A stretch of DNA of 64,000 nt from Heterotrichella gracilis (GCA_032358255.1 JAULBX010015644.1:1-64000); one strand, 5' to 3'. Shown: positions 11,057 through 23,300, counted from the first letter of the stretch. Made by a program: numbers and translations. The notes: a model not told the origin generated them from the sequence alone.

Positions 11057-14000
11057 TCATTTCAGGATCTTGCCCGCCAAAAAGGCCCTCACATACGCCC
11101 CCGTGGACCACAATGTGGTGGCGGCAGTCACCCCCCCCAGGGCCATCAAAGCCCCCTCGGGGGGTGCCTGGAACCACGAATTCGACATGCACCCCGCCAC
11201 CAGCGCCAGCTGGAACACTGTGTTCACCTTGCTGATGAAGAAGGGCTGCACAAAGGGGGCCGGGGGCGCTCCCGGGTCGGCGGGATCCACGGAATTTGGG
11301 GCATTTGCTGGGGCCAGCCGGAAGAAATCTGCCACCCCGGGCCATTTCCAATGCAGGGCTGCCGCTCGGTGGAAAAAGATTCCGATGATGAGGAGCACAT
11401 CCCTGCCCACGATGATTGCAGCCAATGGAATGGGGAGGGAGCCCTGCAAGGGTTGGAAACACACTTTTCAAGAGAATGGGAGGGACCCCTGTGCAGCGCT
11501 GGGGGAGGATCAATATTTAGGGAGGAGGGTAGGGTAACACAGAGGCGAACGGGGCGTGTGTGAAAGGGGGGTATGGAAGATAATTCCGATAATAAGGAGT
11601 GCGTCTCGGCCCACGATGATTGCAGCCAGTGGAACGGGGAGGGAGCCCTGCAAGGGAAAAAACACTTTTCACGAGGAGGGGAGGGACCCCTCCTGGGGGA
11701 GGATCACTTTACAGGGACTGGGATCCGTGGAATAGAGCAAAAATAGTGAAAGGACAGTGTGTGGAATGAGAGACATGGAGGAAGGGAGTAGCCATAGTAG
11801 TGCACCTCGGCCCACGATAAATGGGGCCAATGGAAAGGGGAAGGGGCCCTCACCTGATGCCCCAATGCGGTCACCACGCACCCAATGAGGACCTTGTCAG
11901 CAAAGGGGTCCAAATAGGACCAGGGGTGTTAACATATAAACCAGGAAGGTTCCTGGTTTATATATTAACACCCCTGATAGGACCCAAGCACAGACAGATG
12001 AGCCATCGGTCCCACACACACCTGCGCCACCCCCTCTTCTTCCTTCCCCCTACTTTGTGGTACCACTTTTTGCCTCAACATTGCGCACCCTCACAAAAAC
12101 CTAATCAACATTTAGGACCCTCACCTGGTACCCCAATGCCGTCACCACGCAGCCGATGAGCACCTTTTCAGCAAAGGGGTCCAAATAGGACCCAAGCACA
12201 ATCCAAATACCTTGATCATTTACAAATATATCGCTACCAATAAGGGCCCTCACCTGGTACCCCAATGCCGTCACCACGCATCCAATGAGCACCTTGTCAG
12301 CAAAGGGGTCCAAATAGGACCCCAGCACAGACTGGGTGCCCATGCGCTTTGCCACAAATCCATCCGCCCAATCGCTGATCCCCGCGAGGGCCAGGCCCCC
12401 CACCGCCCATCCCCATTGCTCCTGTGGTAATAGAAAATCAAACTGCTGTGAGTTGCGAAAAAGCAGTGGCGATATGCGTGGTGCAGGAACATGCCCTGTT
12501 GGTTAAGGGTTTAGGGTGATCCTGCAATGCAATGTGGCAACAATTGCCATGCCGTGGGGTTCATGTTTAGGGTTTGGGGGTGCTGAACTGCCATGTTGGG
12601 GCAAGGCATGCCGAGAGTTTATGCACGCATGGGTTGCAGTCACAATTGCATGCGTGCCATGGGTTGGATGCGTGTATGGGCGTGCAGCAAGTGTAGGGGT
12701 CGGGATTTTGCCTATCTGCAGGTTCCAAAATTGCCAAGTAGAGATCCCGGCAGCATCGACAGCGCATTGGGCAGGTTGAAAACCCTCCCGATTATGCGAT
12801 AGGGTTTAGGATCTAGGTTATTACCTGCAGAATCCATGATGCCAGAAGTGGTCCCGAGAGTAGCCTGCCCATGGACAGTGCATTGGGTAGGTTGAAAACC
12901 TCTCGCCTGCTCCATCCAGCACTGGCCAGCCGCTGCAATAGCACACGCAGGGTTTAGGGTTTAGGGTGGCAGGGCTTTGGTAAGTAAATCCCGCCGGCCC
13001 CATCCTGCGCTGGTCAGCTGCACAGCCGCAATGAAGTCTTAGGGCTTTAGGGTTTGCGAACTGGCAGAGCCTGCAAATTGATAGCCCATCAACCTCCGCC
13101 TTGCTCCACCAGGTGCTGTCAAGGCGCTAAGCAGGGAATGCTTTTAAATCTCACAATTTAAAAAGTGCGGGTCCCAGGGGTATATGCTGAGGGAATATGT
13201 CACCTATACAGGGCACCCCTACCTCTGCCGGTGTCTGTGTAAACCCTAAACCCTAAACACGCCTACCTCTGCCAGTGTCTGCCCTGCGGGTGGCTGTGGC
13301 TGTTGTTGTTGTTGTGGTGGTGGGGTGTGGGGGGTTGACTGGCTGGTGGCGGGGCCAGCGGATGTGGTTTCTCTATCTGTGCTGGTGCTGGTGGGGCTGC
13401 TAGTGGTGGTGGTGGAGGTGGTGGTGGTGGAGGTGGAGGTGGTAGAGGTGGTGGGGGTGTGCCGCGTGCTGTACCACCGATGGCTAGGGTTGGCTAGGGT
13501 TGCGGTGTCGAACCGGCAGGGTTTTTGGTAGGGTTTTTCGTCACTGCGTGGTCCACCTGCGCAAGCAAGCAGCCAAGTTAGGGTGTTGAGACGCAATTGC
13601 AAACCCTAGGCAAGAGCTAATAGGGGATTTTGACAAACTCCCAGTTGGTTGTGCATAGAAGATGTTGCTGTTTTGGGTCCTAGGTTAGGTTTAGGATCTA
13701 TTCGGGGCGGTTGCCACATCACCACTTGATTGTGCATATATTATTTATATTACTTAGAGTCTAGATTTACGTTGTAGGGTATAGGGTTTACCGTCAGTGC
13801 TCAGCACCCTAGCAGCAGGCGGGTGGAAGGAGGTGGGCCAGGCTCGGCTGTGGCAGGTGTGGCAGGTGTGGTGGGGGTGGTGGGGGTGGTGGGGGCTGGC
13901 GTGGTGGGTGGTGAAGGAGTGTGCCAGGGGCGGTGAGGAGGTGGCTGCGGTGATTTTTACCCATGTCGTGGCGGTGGTGGTGGCTGTGGTGGGTGGTACC

Positions 14001-14182
14001 CATGGGGTGGTGGGGCGGGTGGGGGCGGCGAGGGGCAGGGCCTGGGTTCCATTCCAAGCTATGCTGCTGTGGAAGGCTGCACTGTATACTGGGAGGTCCC
14101 GGATTTGATTCCGCGGTGCGCTGCTGTGTAGTGCTGGGTTGCGTAGTGACAGTAGAGGGGCCACTACCCGTCGTCTAGCCAT
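11057..14182 (-). CDS. CLS: Cardiolipin synthase (CDP-alcohol phosphatidyltransferase), mitochondrial, 5 exons
   Basis: Minus-strand exons 14182-13792, 13493-13267, 12932-12825, 12421-12254, 11443-11057 join in phase to about 426 residues. Exons 1-2 encode a basic, hydroxylated mitochondrial-type leader (MARRRVVAPLLSLRNPALHS…) followed by His/Pro- and Thr/Ser-rich low-complexity stretches. Exon 3 begins the catalytic domain (EVFNLPNALSMGRLLSGPLL). Exon 4 carries the CDP-alcohol phosphotransferase motif as SDWADGFVAKR…GSYLDPFADK, giving D-x2-DG-x2-A…G-x3-D-x3-D; the usual Arg after Ala is Lys here. Exon 5 has PIPLAAIIVGRDVLLIIG and FISKVNTVFQLALVAG, which align with plant cardiolipin synthase. 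Known reaction of the eukaryotic family: CDP-diacylglycerol plus phosphatidylglycerol gives cardiolipin in the mitochondrial inner membrane. The ATG at 14182 was chosen as the first in frame. It is divergent from the RimP-like gene. Confidence 0.93.
11590..12190 (-). repeat. Interleaved copies of CLS exon 4 end and exon 5 start
   Basis: Within the intron between exons 4 and 5, the exon 4 end (…DPFADKVLIGCVVTALG) recurs at about 12131-12190 and 11856-11920. The exon 5 start (PLAAIIVGR-like) recurs at about 11800-11850 and 11590-11660. At about 11830-11870 an exon 4 copy runs almost directly into an exon 5 copy, with nearly all intervening intron missing and the two in different frames. Confidence 0.85.
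11921..11976. mobile_element. Palindromic hAT-like mini-foldback insertion
   Basis: CAGGGGTGTTAACATATAAA… forms a 26 bp inverted repeat (11921-11946 against 11951-11976, one mismatch) around a 4 bp loop. It is flanked by ATAGGAC at 11914-11920 and 11977-11983 (8 bp if the shared C is counted in the target). Neighbouring duplicated copies at about 12180-12195 and 12315-12330 read CCAAATAGGACCC without the insert and so act as empty sites. CAGGGG-type ends and 8 bp duplications are known of hAT elements; the assignment is inference. No transposase is present. Confidence 0.75.
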
Positions 14183-15869
14183 GCTCTCAAGCAAGTGGGT
14201 CAAGGGGCTTGCTAGGTATGGGCTAGGCACGGCCTGAAGCAAGTACTTGAGCGATAGACGCACGATTGCAGTTTAGGCGAGCACAAAGGGTGAAGGCTGC
14301 TAGACTTGCTGGGTCCTTGCTAGTCTAACTGCGGGCTCAATGCATGCATGCCCATGATGATGCATGCATTGGAAAGGAAAACCTGGTTACAGCCCTCAAA
14401 CGTGCAAGTGCTGGTGGGCTGTAATCAAAACGGTGAAAGAAGTGCATATCTCAAGTGGAAAAGCCCCGCTTGCTGCAATGTGGTGGACTTTGCATATGCA
14501 TGCATGCATGGTGAATAGTCATGCCACAGACGTGCCACAGTCATGCCACGGACGTCCGCACACAACGTTCCGAAATACCCCACGCAGCCGGAATCATGTA
14601 TTGTGCTTAACAAGAAACGTTGAAAGGCTGTAAAAGGTGGGTCTTTAAAGGTGCATTGGGTTGTTTCAAAAGCGCATCAAGGGGGGTATAACCCGTCTCA
14701 GGTGAACACGAGGACTCCAGTGCCGCCATACATGCTGATACCGTGTGACTTGGCTCACAACTGGCGCTACCCTCGTCTATTTCACGGACGCACGCACACA
14801 TATGACCAATTCACTAGTCCCTTTTGAGGAGCAAACAGCACAGCTTCAGCAAACTCAAGACATCGCATGCCACCTAGCCCTGGGCTGTAGCTAGGCAGGC
14901 CTGAGCCCGACAGCGTGCATATTCTGACACACCATACGCACTACTTTTCAACGCACTCACCATACGCACTATATTTCCATCAACCCAGCTCTAGGCTTGC
15001 TTGTCTTTCTACTGTGTGGGCGCTTGTATCAATCTGACAGTCAAGTGAACAAAAGCAGCAAAAAACCCGTGGAAAGGGCTGTCAACCGGGCTTGTGGAAG
15101 GCTACAAGCGGTGCATGCTTGTGGGGTCGCTGGTTCGCCCCTGTGGGCGGTTGCTACGCCACGTGAGAGCCATGGCAAGCATAGGTATGGATTGCGCATA
15201 TGCATGCATTGCACCTAGGCATGCCCACTAGTTGCCTGTACCAGCGTGCACGTCCGTTAAAGAAGGTAGTTTGGTTTGATTGATAATCGCTGATTAGGAC
15301 GTATGACTCATAGTATGAGCGGTTTCTGTCCCACAAGAGAGCCATGGAGAGCACAGGTGCGCCTAGCAGGTGCATGTGCAAGGGAGCACGTGTACGCAAT
15401 GCCGACGCAGCATTCAGAGGTCAGGGTCTCGATCCACAGGTGCACATAGGAGCATGGGATCTGTATTTCGTCCCAACGGAAGTCATCAGCAGTGCGCAGT
15501 ACAATGCAAGCACGTTCAACACATGATCGCCTGCATGGCACCTAGACATGCAACTTGGAAGTTTCATAAAGAGGTCGGGGTTAGGGCACACAATGCTAAC
15601 TCATTCTAAGGCATTGGGTTTGCTGTTCTGCCCCTGTAATCAGTGAGGGGAGCCATGTGAGAGCCGTTGGCATGCACCCGGCAATACCCTAAACCCTATA
15701 TAGCATTGGCGTTTGTAGGCCAATACCCGAAACCCTAAACAGTTCCATACCTTGCAAATTCTAGCGCCCCTCACACTGGCCGGGTTAAAATCACAGCAAT
15801 ACACAATTTTTGTTCTCCTTATTAAAAGTGCATGAAGTGCAAACACCATCCCCACCAGTCAGAGACGAC
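14183..15869. other. Divergent intergenic region between CLS and RimP-like genes
   Basis: No coding region supported. It contains GCATGCAT-rich stretches (about 14340-14370, 14500-14512, 15198-15212) and a loosely repeated segment around GAGAGCCATGG at about 15164, 15338 and 15660. Promoters of both flanking genes must lie here, but no TATA box or shared element is clear. Confidence 0.35.
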
Positions 15870-18800
15870 ATGTCAGATACATTACCCCTTCTGGCCACAG
15901 GCTACCCCGCCGTTACCGTCCCCTGCCAACCCATGCACCACCGCCACCTGGCCACCCGATGCCACCTCAGCCAATCACACAGCGCCACGTCAGCATTGCC
16001 CAGATGGCCCCGATCCATGTGGCAATCCCCTAGCCTGGCAGGTACCCTTGGCGGGTGGGGGTGCTTGCAAGGGGGGCACAACACGCGGCTGGCGTCGACG
16101 AAAACGGGGGAGGCGGCGGGTGGGGATGATGGCGAGGATGCGCTGCTGGCAGGTAGGGATATGTTTGGAGCGTGGAGTGTGTTATTTAAGGGCTATGGAG
16201 GGTGCGCTGCCGACACATGCACGGCATTTGCCTGTGCTGCCATGAAGAACAGAAGAACACATGAACATCAAACACGTTTTCTCTTCCAAAATTAGTATCC
16301 TGTTGATCAGCGGCATTACATGCAACTGGGTGCCATTCAGAGCCTGTCCCTTCACAGCATGTGTTGTAAAGCTTGTATGTTTGTGTTTCTTCAGAATCTG
16401 AGGAGGATATTGAGATTGAAGGGGAGGAGTTTCTTGATGACGTGGAATTCGAGGCAGGGGAGGAATTCGACAATTTTTTGGAAGACGAGGACGACGTGAC
16501 GGGTCCCCTGATTGACACCGGCATGGTGGACTGGTAAGGAAATTCTTAGGGTTTAAATTTACAGAATTTCAATGGTTTTCGTGGGGTTGTGGAGTAGATA
16601 GAAATGTAAATGGTTGTGTAGAATTTGGAGAGGATTGACGGAACCTGAGGCAGGGGAGGTAGTGAGTTCAATGGATTTCCATGATTTGAAATTTCACAGC
16701 GAAAGCGTAGGTTCCCTAGAAGCAGTCATTCATATCATTTCCTGTGGTTCTACAGGGGCGAGGTTGCACTCTCCATCTCCCAGCGCCTGCTGGCTGAGCG
16801 TGCTGAGCTGGCATGCCTGGAGCTGTTTTCGCTGAGGGCCTTTTCTCAGGCTAAGCGGCTGGACATTCGGCTGGATAAGGTGGGGGGCAGGGCGGTGGTG
16901 GCTTTATGTTGTGATTTAGTTTGAGAAAAGAAGAGGTCCTGCTATCCCCACAGCTTGAAGCGGCTGGACCCTGTATAAGGTGGAAACCGCCGCAGTGGCT
17001 TTATAAGTATTATAAATATATTGCAAGATCGAAGGCAACGCCAAAGCATGTGCCCTGTAAATGCGCTAGCTACAACATCACTGTGGACTCGGAAACAACC
17101 CTGGCTACAGTGCGGGACCATAACTCTTGGCCCTGAAAGGCAGTGAATCGGTGAACCTTCATGGATAGAGCACAGCCATTGACAATGTTCAGCCGCGCCA
17201 CAGGCCCCCACATTCCCACCTCGCTGATACTCAGATGGACGACAAATTTGGGTCCCCCACCCTGCTGGTTTTAGTGAAGTAGACCTCACAATTACAGCCC
17301 CACCTTTTCATGCGCAAATAGCAATGACTCCTTTGAACCACCCTTTCAGCCCTATACCTGGAGCCCTGAAAACCTACTCCTTGAAACCCTACACCCTAGC
17401 TGCCACACCATTTACCCCCGTTTCACCCCCGCTGATTTTCCAGATGGACGACAAATTTGGGTCCCCCACCCTGGTGGATATTTCCACATTTTCCCGGCTC
17501 TTCAACGACGAGCTGGGGGCGTCCCTGGGCGAATTTGCCGGGGATTTGGAGGTGGAGGTGTCGTCTCCGGGAGCCGAGAGGGCGCTTCTCATCCCCAGGG
17601 ATTTGACGCGGTTCCAGGACCTCCCCATGAAAGTGGAGTTTTCCCTCCCCTCCACGCCCAACGAGTGAGTGCTATGGACAAGTTAGAGGTAGTAATGTTA
17701 CCGGTGGCGGCTGCGGCGGTGGTGTTGGTGGTGGTGGTGGTGGCGGCGGCGGTGGCGGTGGTTGTCCCAGTGGCGGTGGTGGTGCCGGTGGCGGTGGCGG
17801 TGGTGTCGATGGGGGTGGTGGCGGCGATGCAAATATTTGCGGAGGCGGCGGTGGCGGTGGTGGTAGTGGCGGCGGCGGTGATGATGGTGGTGGTGATGGT
17901 GGCGGCGGCGGTGGGGCCTGTGTCACTCCTCCACACCCTAACCAGTGTCTGGTACATGCACTTGTCATCTTAAAGCATGCACGCTGCAGCACACATACTT
18001 CATCACCAGAAACCTCAATAAAACCCTATTAAACCCTATTAGGGTCCGCCTGCTGCAACCCCTCACGGTGCTGAGACAACGCGAAGGTGCTTCAATTTGC
18101 TCTACGCACTCTAGGGTTTCTCTAGGCTTTCCCCCCCTCCTTTTGATGCCAAGGTGTTTGCATTGGCCCAAGTGCACATTGATGCTATCTGCCCATTCTT
18201 GCAGTACCCCTCCCCGGTCTCCGCCTCCCTTAGTTAGTTAGTTAGTTACATGCATTCCAGCGATACAGCCAGATTAGCAGTCGGTCTTGCATATGCGGTG
18301 CCATGCAGCTCTTTCCTGGCACTGTTTGAACCACTTATTGATCCCACGCGAGTTGAGGTCCTGCTGGAGTAAGTCAGCCCATGTGGCCCTTGGCTTACCT
18401 ACCCCCTTTGCCCCCTCTACCCTACCAAACACCATACATCCGCCTCCCTTGGTGCCATGATATGCTACTACACACACCCACAACAGTGATGGCAAGTTAA
18501 ATTTGTGCCTCCCCCCACCCAATTCCCCATGCACGACTTGTCATGACATTCGCAGCACACTGCGCCCTGCACCAGTGGCATGCTGATCTGGCTACAAAGC
18601 TGGAATACAGATACTCACTGTCGCCTTTAACTCCACACTGTGCTCCCCTTGCAGCTTTGATGCCAAGGTGTTTAAGGTAGTTCACGTGAACGAGGAGGAA
18701 GGGCAGGCGGAGTTCAAGCTGGCCAACGTCAAGGCTAACAGGCCTTCAGGTGAGGGTGTAGGGTGTAGGGTTTTGCTAGACTTTAAATGTCGGGGTTTTC

Positions 18801-19325
18801 AAAGGGGGTAGGGTCATGGGGCAGGCGGAGGTGTCAAGGCAAACAGGCCGCCAGGTGAGGGAGTAGGGTTTGCTAGGGTCCAAGAGCAGGGTTTTCATAG
18901 GGTTATGGTTTGGGGTATGCAATTGCGTTAAGCAAACAGGCCGCCATGTGAGGATAAGGGATTTCTAGGGTTCATATCAGAGTTCTCAGATGATTGGCAT
19001 TTGGGCAAGGGGAGTTCAAGGTGGCCAAGGCAAACAGCCCGCCAGGTGATGATATAGGTTTTTCCAGGGATTCTACTGGTAACGCAGTGTAGGGCAAAAA
19101 ACAAAAAGCACAAAATGGTAGGGTGTGAGCGAACAGAAGTAGGGAAGCCTTTGGCAAACCAATGCAGTGACAGCACATACTGATGGAAGTGGAAATTGAG
19201 CTCATACTGACAATCCCCTTCCTGGCGCAGGCAAGGGGCGCGTCATGAGCAAGAAGACCAAGGAGCAGCGGTGGGTGCTGCCCTTCGCCAGCCTGCGGCG
19301 GGTCAACCTAGTCATTGACATCTGA
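15870..19325 (+). CDS. RimP-like ribosome maturation factor (DUF150), probably organelle-targeted, 6 exons
   Basis: Exons 15870-16152, 16395-16533, 16756-16879, 17444-17664, 18655-18749 and 19231-19325 close in phase to about 318 residues. Residues 1-90 resemble a transit peptide (Ser/Thr/Arg/Pro-rich, few acids). Exon 2 is strongly acidic (SEEDIEIEGEEFLDDVEF). The RimP fold follows: GEVALSISQRLLAERAELAC, then GDLEVEVSSPGAERALLIPR, which holds the family's hallmark VSSPG-x-x-R, and a C-terminal SH3-like part ending RWVLPFASLRRVNLVIDI. In bacteria RimP helps assemble the 30S subunit, and plants keep plastid relatives, so plastid or mitochondrial small-subunit maturation is the likely role. ATG 15870 is the first in frame; a second at 15933 begins a basic stretch and could be the true transit-peptide start. 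Confidence 0.85.
16943..17280 (+). repeat. Copies of RimP-like exon 3 end and exon 4 start
   Basis: CTTGAAGCGGCTGGACC…AAGGTGG at about 16950-16985 repeats the end of exon 3. CAGATGGACGACAAATTTGG at about 17232-17275 repeats the acceptor and start of exon 4. Both lie in the intron between the two exons. Confidence 0.8.
17690..17925. repeat. GGTGGC-type trinucleotide minisatellite in an intron
   Basis: About 235 bp made almost only of GGT/GGC/GAT triplets within the RimP-like intron 4. The opposite strand reads as a long proline run in one frame, but this is composition, not a gene. Such G-rich strands can form quadruplexes. Confidence 0.9.
18231..18540 (-). mobile_element. LINE 3' end inserted in the RimP-like intron
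   Basis: On the minus strand a 5'-truncated LINE reads GKPRATWADLLQQDLNSRG… through …KTDC and a stop, followed by about 40 bp of 3' UTR and a (TAAC)n tail written on the plus strand as TTAGTTAGTTAGTTAGTTAC at about 18230-18250. The protein end is nearly identical to that at 1-77, so both copies look young. Confidence 0.85.
18800..19060 (+). repeat. Three copies of RimP-like exon 5 end
   Basis: The exon 5 end (GCAAACAGGCCGCCAGGTGA and variants) recurs at about 18805-18860, 18934-18955 and 19010-19055 after the true donor at 18749, with TAGGGTTT tracts between copies. Confidence 0.85.
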
Positions 19326-19469
19326 ATTTTGCCATCTGCACACTTTTGGAAGTCAGCCATGCCATGCCATTGGCTTGGTTTGCTAGGGATTGCTCGCGAT
19401 CGCCTTGACAGCAACAGCAGTCAGTGTCTCCTTGACCTTATACACCTGTCGTTTCATAGTGTCCAACCT

Positions 19470-19575
19470 CCAAGGGGCACGTCATAACTCTCCTTGCGGC
19501 AAGGAGACCACGGAGGAGCATTGGGTGCTTGCCAGCCTGCGGTGGGTCGATCCAGTGATGGCATCTGACCTCGAC
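19470..19575 (+). repeat. Copy of the RimP-like last exon after the stop
   Basis: AGGGGCACGTCATAA…CAAGGAGACCACGGAGGAGC follows the order of exon 6 (19231-19325), decayed and out of frame, about 145 bp beyond the stop codon. Confidence 0.8.
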
Positions 19576-20337
19576 AATTCCACACAGTGACTCCAAGACT
19601 TGCATCAGCAAGAGGGCTTAAATGTTGTTGGCGATCTAGCTTTTGAACTTCGGTGAATGGTTGATGGACTTGCACTGTGGTGCCCAAAGGTTGGGAAATT
19701 ATGTGGAATGCAACCTCAACAGACCCGCAAATACGCTCATGCAAGAAAGCGTTTGGTGGCTACCTTTGTACGCGTTACCTCGCATGTGACACACTGTGTC
19801 AACATACAGGTTTTCACATCAGCACCCTACGTGAGAAAAAGCCACTTTGTGGACCGTTAACATTTTTCCAGTTCAAACACTGCTTCTCATTGACAGAGCA
19901 CACTGTCAATAAAAACACCTGGACCAAACTATTGCGGGCATGAAAGCGGCACAGGGAATCATTCCCTGGAGTCAGTGACTCTTTTGCATGCCATGTTTGT
20001 TGTTACCTGGCTGTCATCTGTGGCGCTTGCCATTCTTTCTTGCGATTGGGATTTCTGTGTGTTTGTCCCGGGGGAATACATCATCACATGGGGATTTGCC
20101 AAACAGTGTTGCAGCAACACTTTTGGCCGATTCTGATGTCATGGGGGGTATGAAGGCACGAAAAGGCTGCAGTGCGGCGTGAGTCACGGCTTATTACCCA
20201 CAATACCACGCTGAACCGGACCAGTTGCCAGTCGAACTTCCATCAGGTATGGGGTTTGCAAGCAGTCGCATATGGCTGCATGCATTGGTCACATGTGGAG
20301 CAACCAGATTAAATAGATACGACACACTCTTCGTTAG

Positions 20338-23300
20338 CGCCACTGTACTCCTGCACGTACACCCAGTTACCTCCGTACGTATGTCCTGTTGACCCTTTCG
20401 ACTGTCTGGCTAGGCAACTGCAGGTGGGGCTGGAACTCTGCCAATATGACGTTGGCTGCGTGCAATGCCCTGGGCACGGGTTCTTCTGGACAGTTGAACA
20501 GGTGAGCTGAGAAGGTGGAATGGTGCAAACGTGCAAAGCTTTTGCTATAGCCTGTGCTGCTAAAAAAAGCCTGTGCAGACCCTCTTCTTCTGAGCTAGTT
20601 TTGCCATATGGATGCATCTCCCAATATGTATATTGGGCATGCCTATAATAACAACTCGTAGCTTGCCCAGGCTGACAACCAGGTACAACGCTGTTGTGCA
20701 GGTTCCAGGTCCACGGGAACGCAACCAGAAGGAGGTTTCCAGCAGCAAGCTCTCTAAGCTCTCAGGTGTGTTTAGTGTGTTGTATGGCAACGTTGGACCT
20801 AGTAGCTACAGCTGTAGCGGGTGCCACTAGTTTTCCACTTGCAATTGCCTGTAGCTAACTTGCCATACGAGGGCCCACAAGTTGTGCGGCCTGTACAAGT
20901 ATGGCGCCCTTAGCACCCTTGAGGCCTACACTCCTGCTGCTTATGTTGTACTGGCGTTGAAGTCAAACCCCTTACAGGCTTCAAGTCACAACTCCAATTC
21001 ACATGCTTATGCACAAGCATATGCTGCGTGGCCCACAGATATCCAAAGAACAAACAAACCCCTGCTCACCTGCTGCCTTCTCCTCTTGCAGGCAGCCCCT
21101 TCTGCCACCCACCTACCCTTCCCGGGACCAGGCAAGGGCAAGAGCTTAGCACCGATGATCAGTATTCGAGGGGGGCGGGGCACCCACGGAGCCCCTGCCG
21201 CTGCCCCGAGACCTCGATTTGACTTTGTTCGCTTTGGTTTGGACATCATGCCATGTGATTCAATGGTGAGCAACGCATAACGAAGGCCTGATGGTAGGGG
21301 AAACAGTGGACAGAAGGGCAATGCTCTTCTCTGCGCTTGATCCTCTTCCTTAACCAACGCGCCTGTTCAAGGGCAGGCTGCGTAGATATTTATTTATTTA
21401 TCTCAAAGAAGGCCCACCTTGAGGGGTGGTGTGCATGTTACAGAATCTCGTACCCCATCCTGCTTGGTGTTACTGGTGTGAAAAATACTCGCTTGTCCAT
21501 TGTCTGTTGCTAAGTGAAAGTTCCACAACAACGATGCCATACTTGTTTTTAACCTATAATACTTACCAAATATAATTGCTACAGCTGTCGCTACCGAAGT
21601 CCCCTTGCCACACGTGATAATGATATGGTAACCCTAAACTCTAAACAGTACAGAAAGCGTTGGGACAGTCTTAGCTGGTTATTCAGGGTAACTTGGCTGG
21701 TTGCATTTGCAGATGCTACGGTTGCCAAATCGTATCCAAGAGGTCCTCTCTGCACAAAGGAAGAAGGCGTACGCAGACTACTCTGCCCTGGAAGATGACA
21801 TCTGGAAAGCACAACGCGCTATTGCCAAGGCGGCTAAAGACGGCGACGAGGAGCTGCAGGTGATCTTGAAACGCCACTTTAGGGTTTTGGGTTTAGGGTT
21901 TAGGGCGGCTAAAGACGGCGACGAGGAGCTGCAGGTGATCTAGGAAACGCCACTTTAGGGTTTTGGGTTTAGGGTTTAGGGTTTAGGGCGGATAATCATG
22001 GTGACGAGGCCTGCAGGTGATATGGGAAGAGCATCTTTAGGGTTCGAATTGTAGGATTTAGGGATTAGGCGACTAATGACGGGACAAGGATCTGGGAAGC
22101 TTCAGTAAATAGTCATGCTGATGACCTGTAACACTGCAGGCGATCTCAAATGCGCGGCTGGAGGACCTCAAACAGGAGAGCAAGGCTCAGAAGGAGCAGT
22201 TGGCTGCCGCAGACCAAGGTACTGCATACTTTGCGTTGAATGTTCAAGGTTGTGGGTTGTGTATCCAGTTGTGCACACCAAATGGAATTCTTAATTTCGT
22301 GTATTTTTGTGGTGTTGCAGTATCCTATCTGGGGTACTATCTCATGTTTCGTCAGTGCGTCGAGGACCTGAGAGCTCTCGGGTGTTGCCTGCACTACCAT
22401 TTTGGCGCCTCTATCAGGGATGGCAGCGCTGATCTTGGCCCCACTCTCAAGGTATGCAGCACCCACATGTGTCGTTCAATTCCGAATTGAAGAGGCTCCT
22501 ACAAGGCTTCAAATGTTGACCTTCCCTCTAAGCTCCCTCAAATGGGCATGGCATTAATTAAGTTGGATGGGGAACATGGAGGCCAACATACATTACGTAG
22601 GTACACAATGGGGTGCTCACTTCACCATTAAAAAGAAAGTTTGCCATGTGTGCATGCATTCATGGTACGAACTGTCGCATTTTCATGCTGATGTACATAC
22701 TGAGATGGCTGGAAACTATGTTGCAGCTCGAATGTTCATTCAAGTTACTAACATGATCCAAATGCAGGGGATGGGGGCTCGGGCAATTGCCATAGGCGCC
22801 TCAAAGTGCCCTGGGCGGCCATGGTGGGAGGCGGAGTGGGCGCAGCGCATCCTGTGCCATCATGACTGCACCATGAAAGCCGATGAGTTTGCAGAGATGG
22901 CAGAGGCAGGCAGGGCAGCGGAGCACCTGGTGGCGTACCTGCACATCTGCCTCTTTGTGATTCATATTCGCACAGGTGTTGGGGGTCAGCCTGCATATGC
23001 TGCCGTCCTTGAGAAATACCCTTTTACCCTCATCCACGGCCTCCCTGCATTGGCGAACAAGATATTCGAGGATCTGCCAGTCATGTATGGAGAAGCCGCC
23101 GATCAGGATGCCTCATGGGAGACAGAAGAGGATAGGGAGGTAACCAGAAATCAGATCTCCAGAGCTTGCGTCCTCAGACCAGCCGCGGCAAAGTCCTACA
23201 GGCGCTCCAGAGGCACAGCCGCCAGGCGCTTCAGGCGCTCCAGGCGCTTCAGAGGCACAGGCACCAAGGGGACTGCAGGCACCAAGGGGGAAGAGGGGGA

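Noticed and set aside
15060-15160. tRNA-like fragment (CGCTGGTTCGCCCCTG)
   Set aside because: Only a T-loop-like string is present; no acceptor, D-arm or anticodon arm can be paired around it.
17672-17992. Apparent polyproline protein on the minus strand
   Set aside because: It is the reverse reading of a GGT/GGC minisatellite inside the RimP-like intron.
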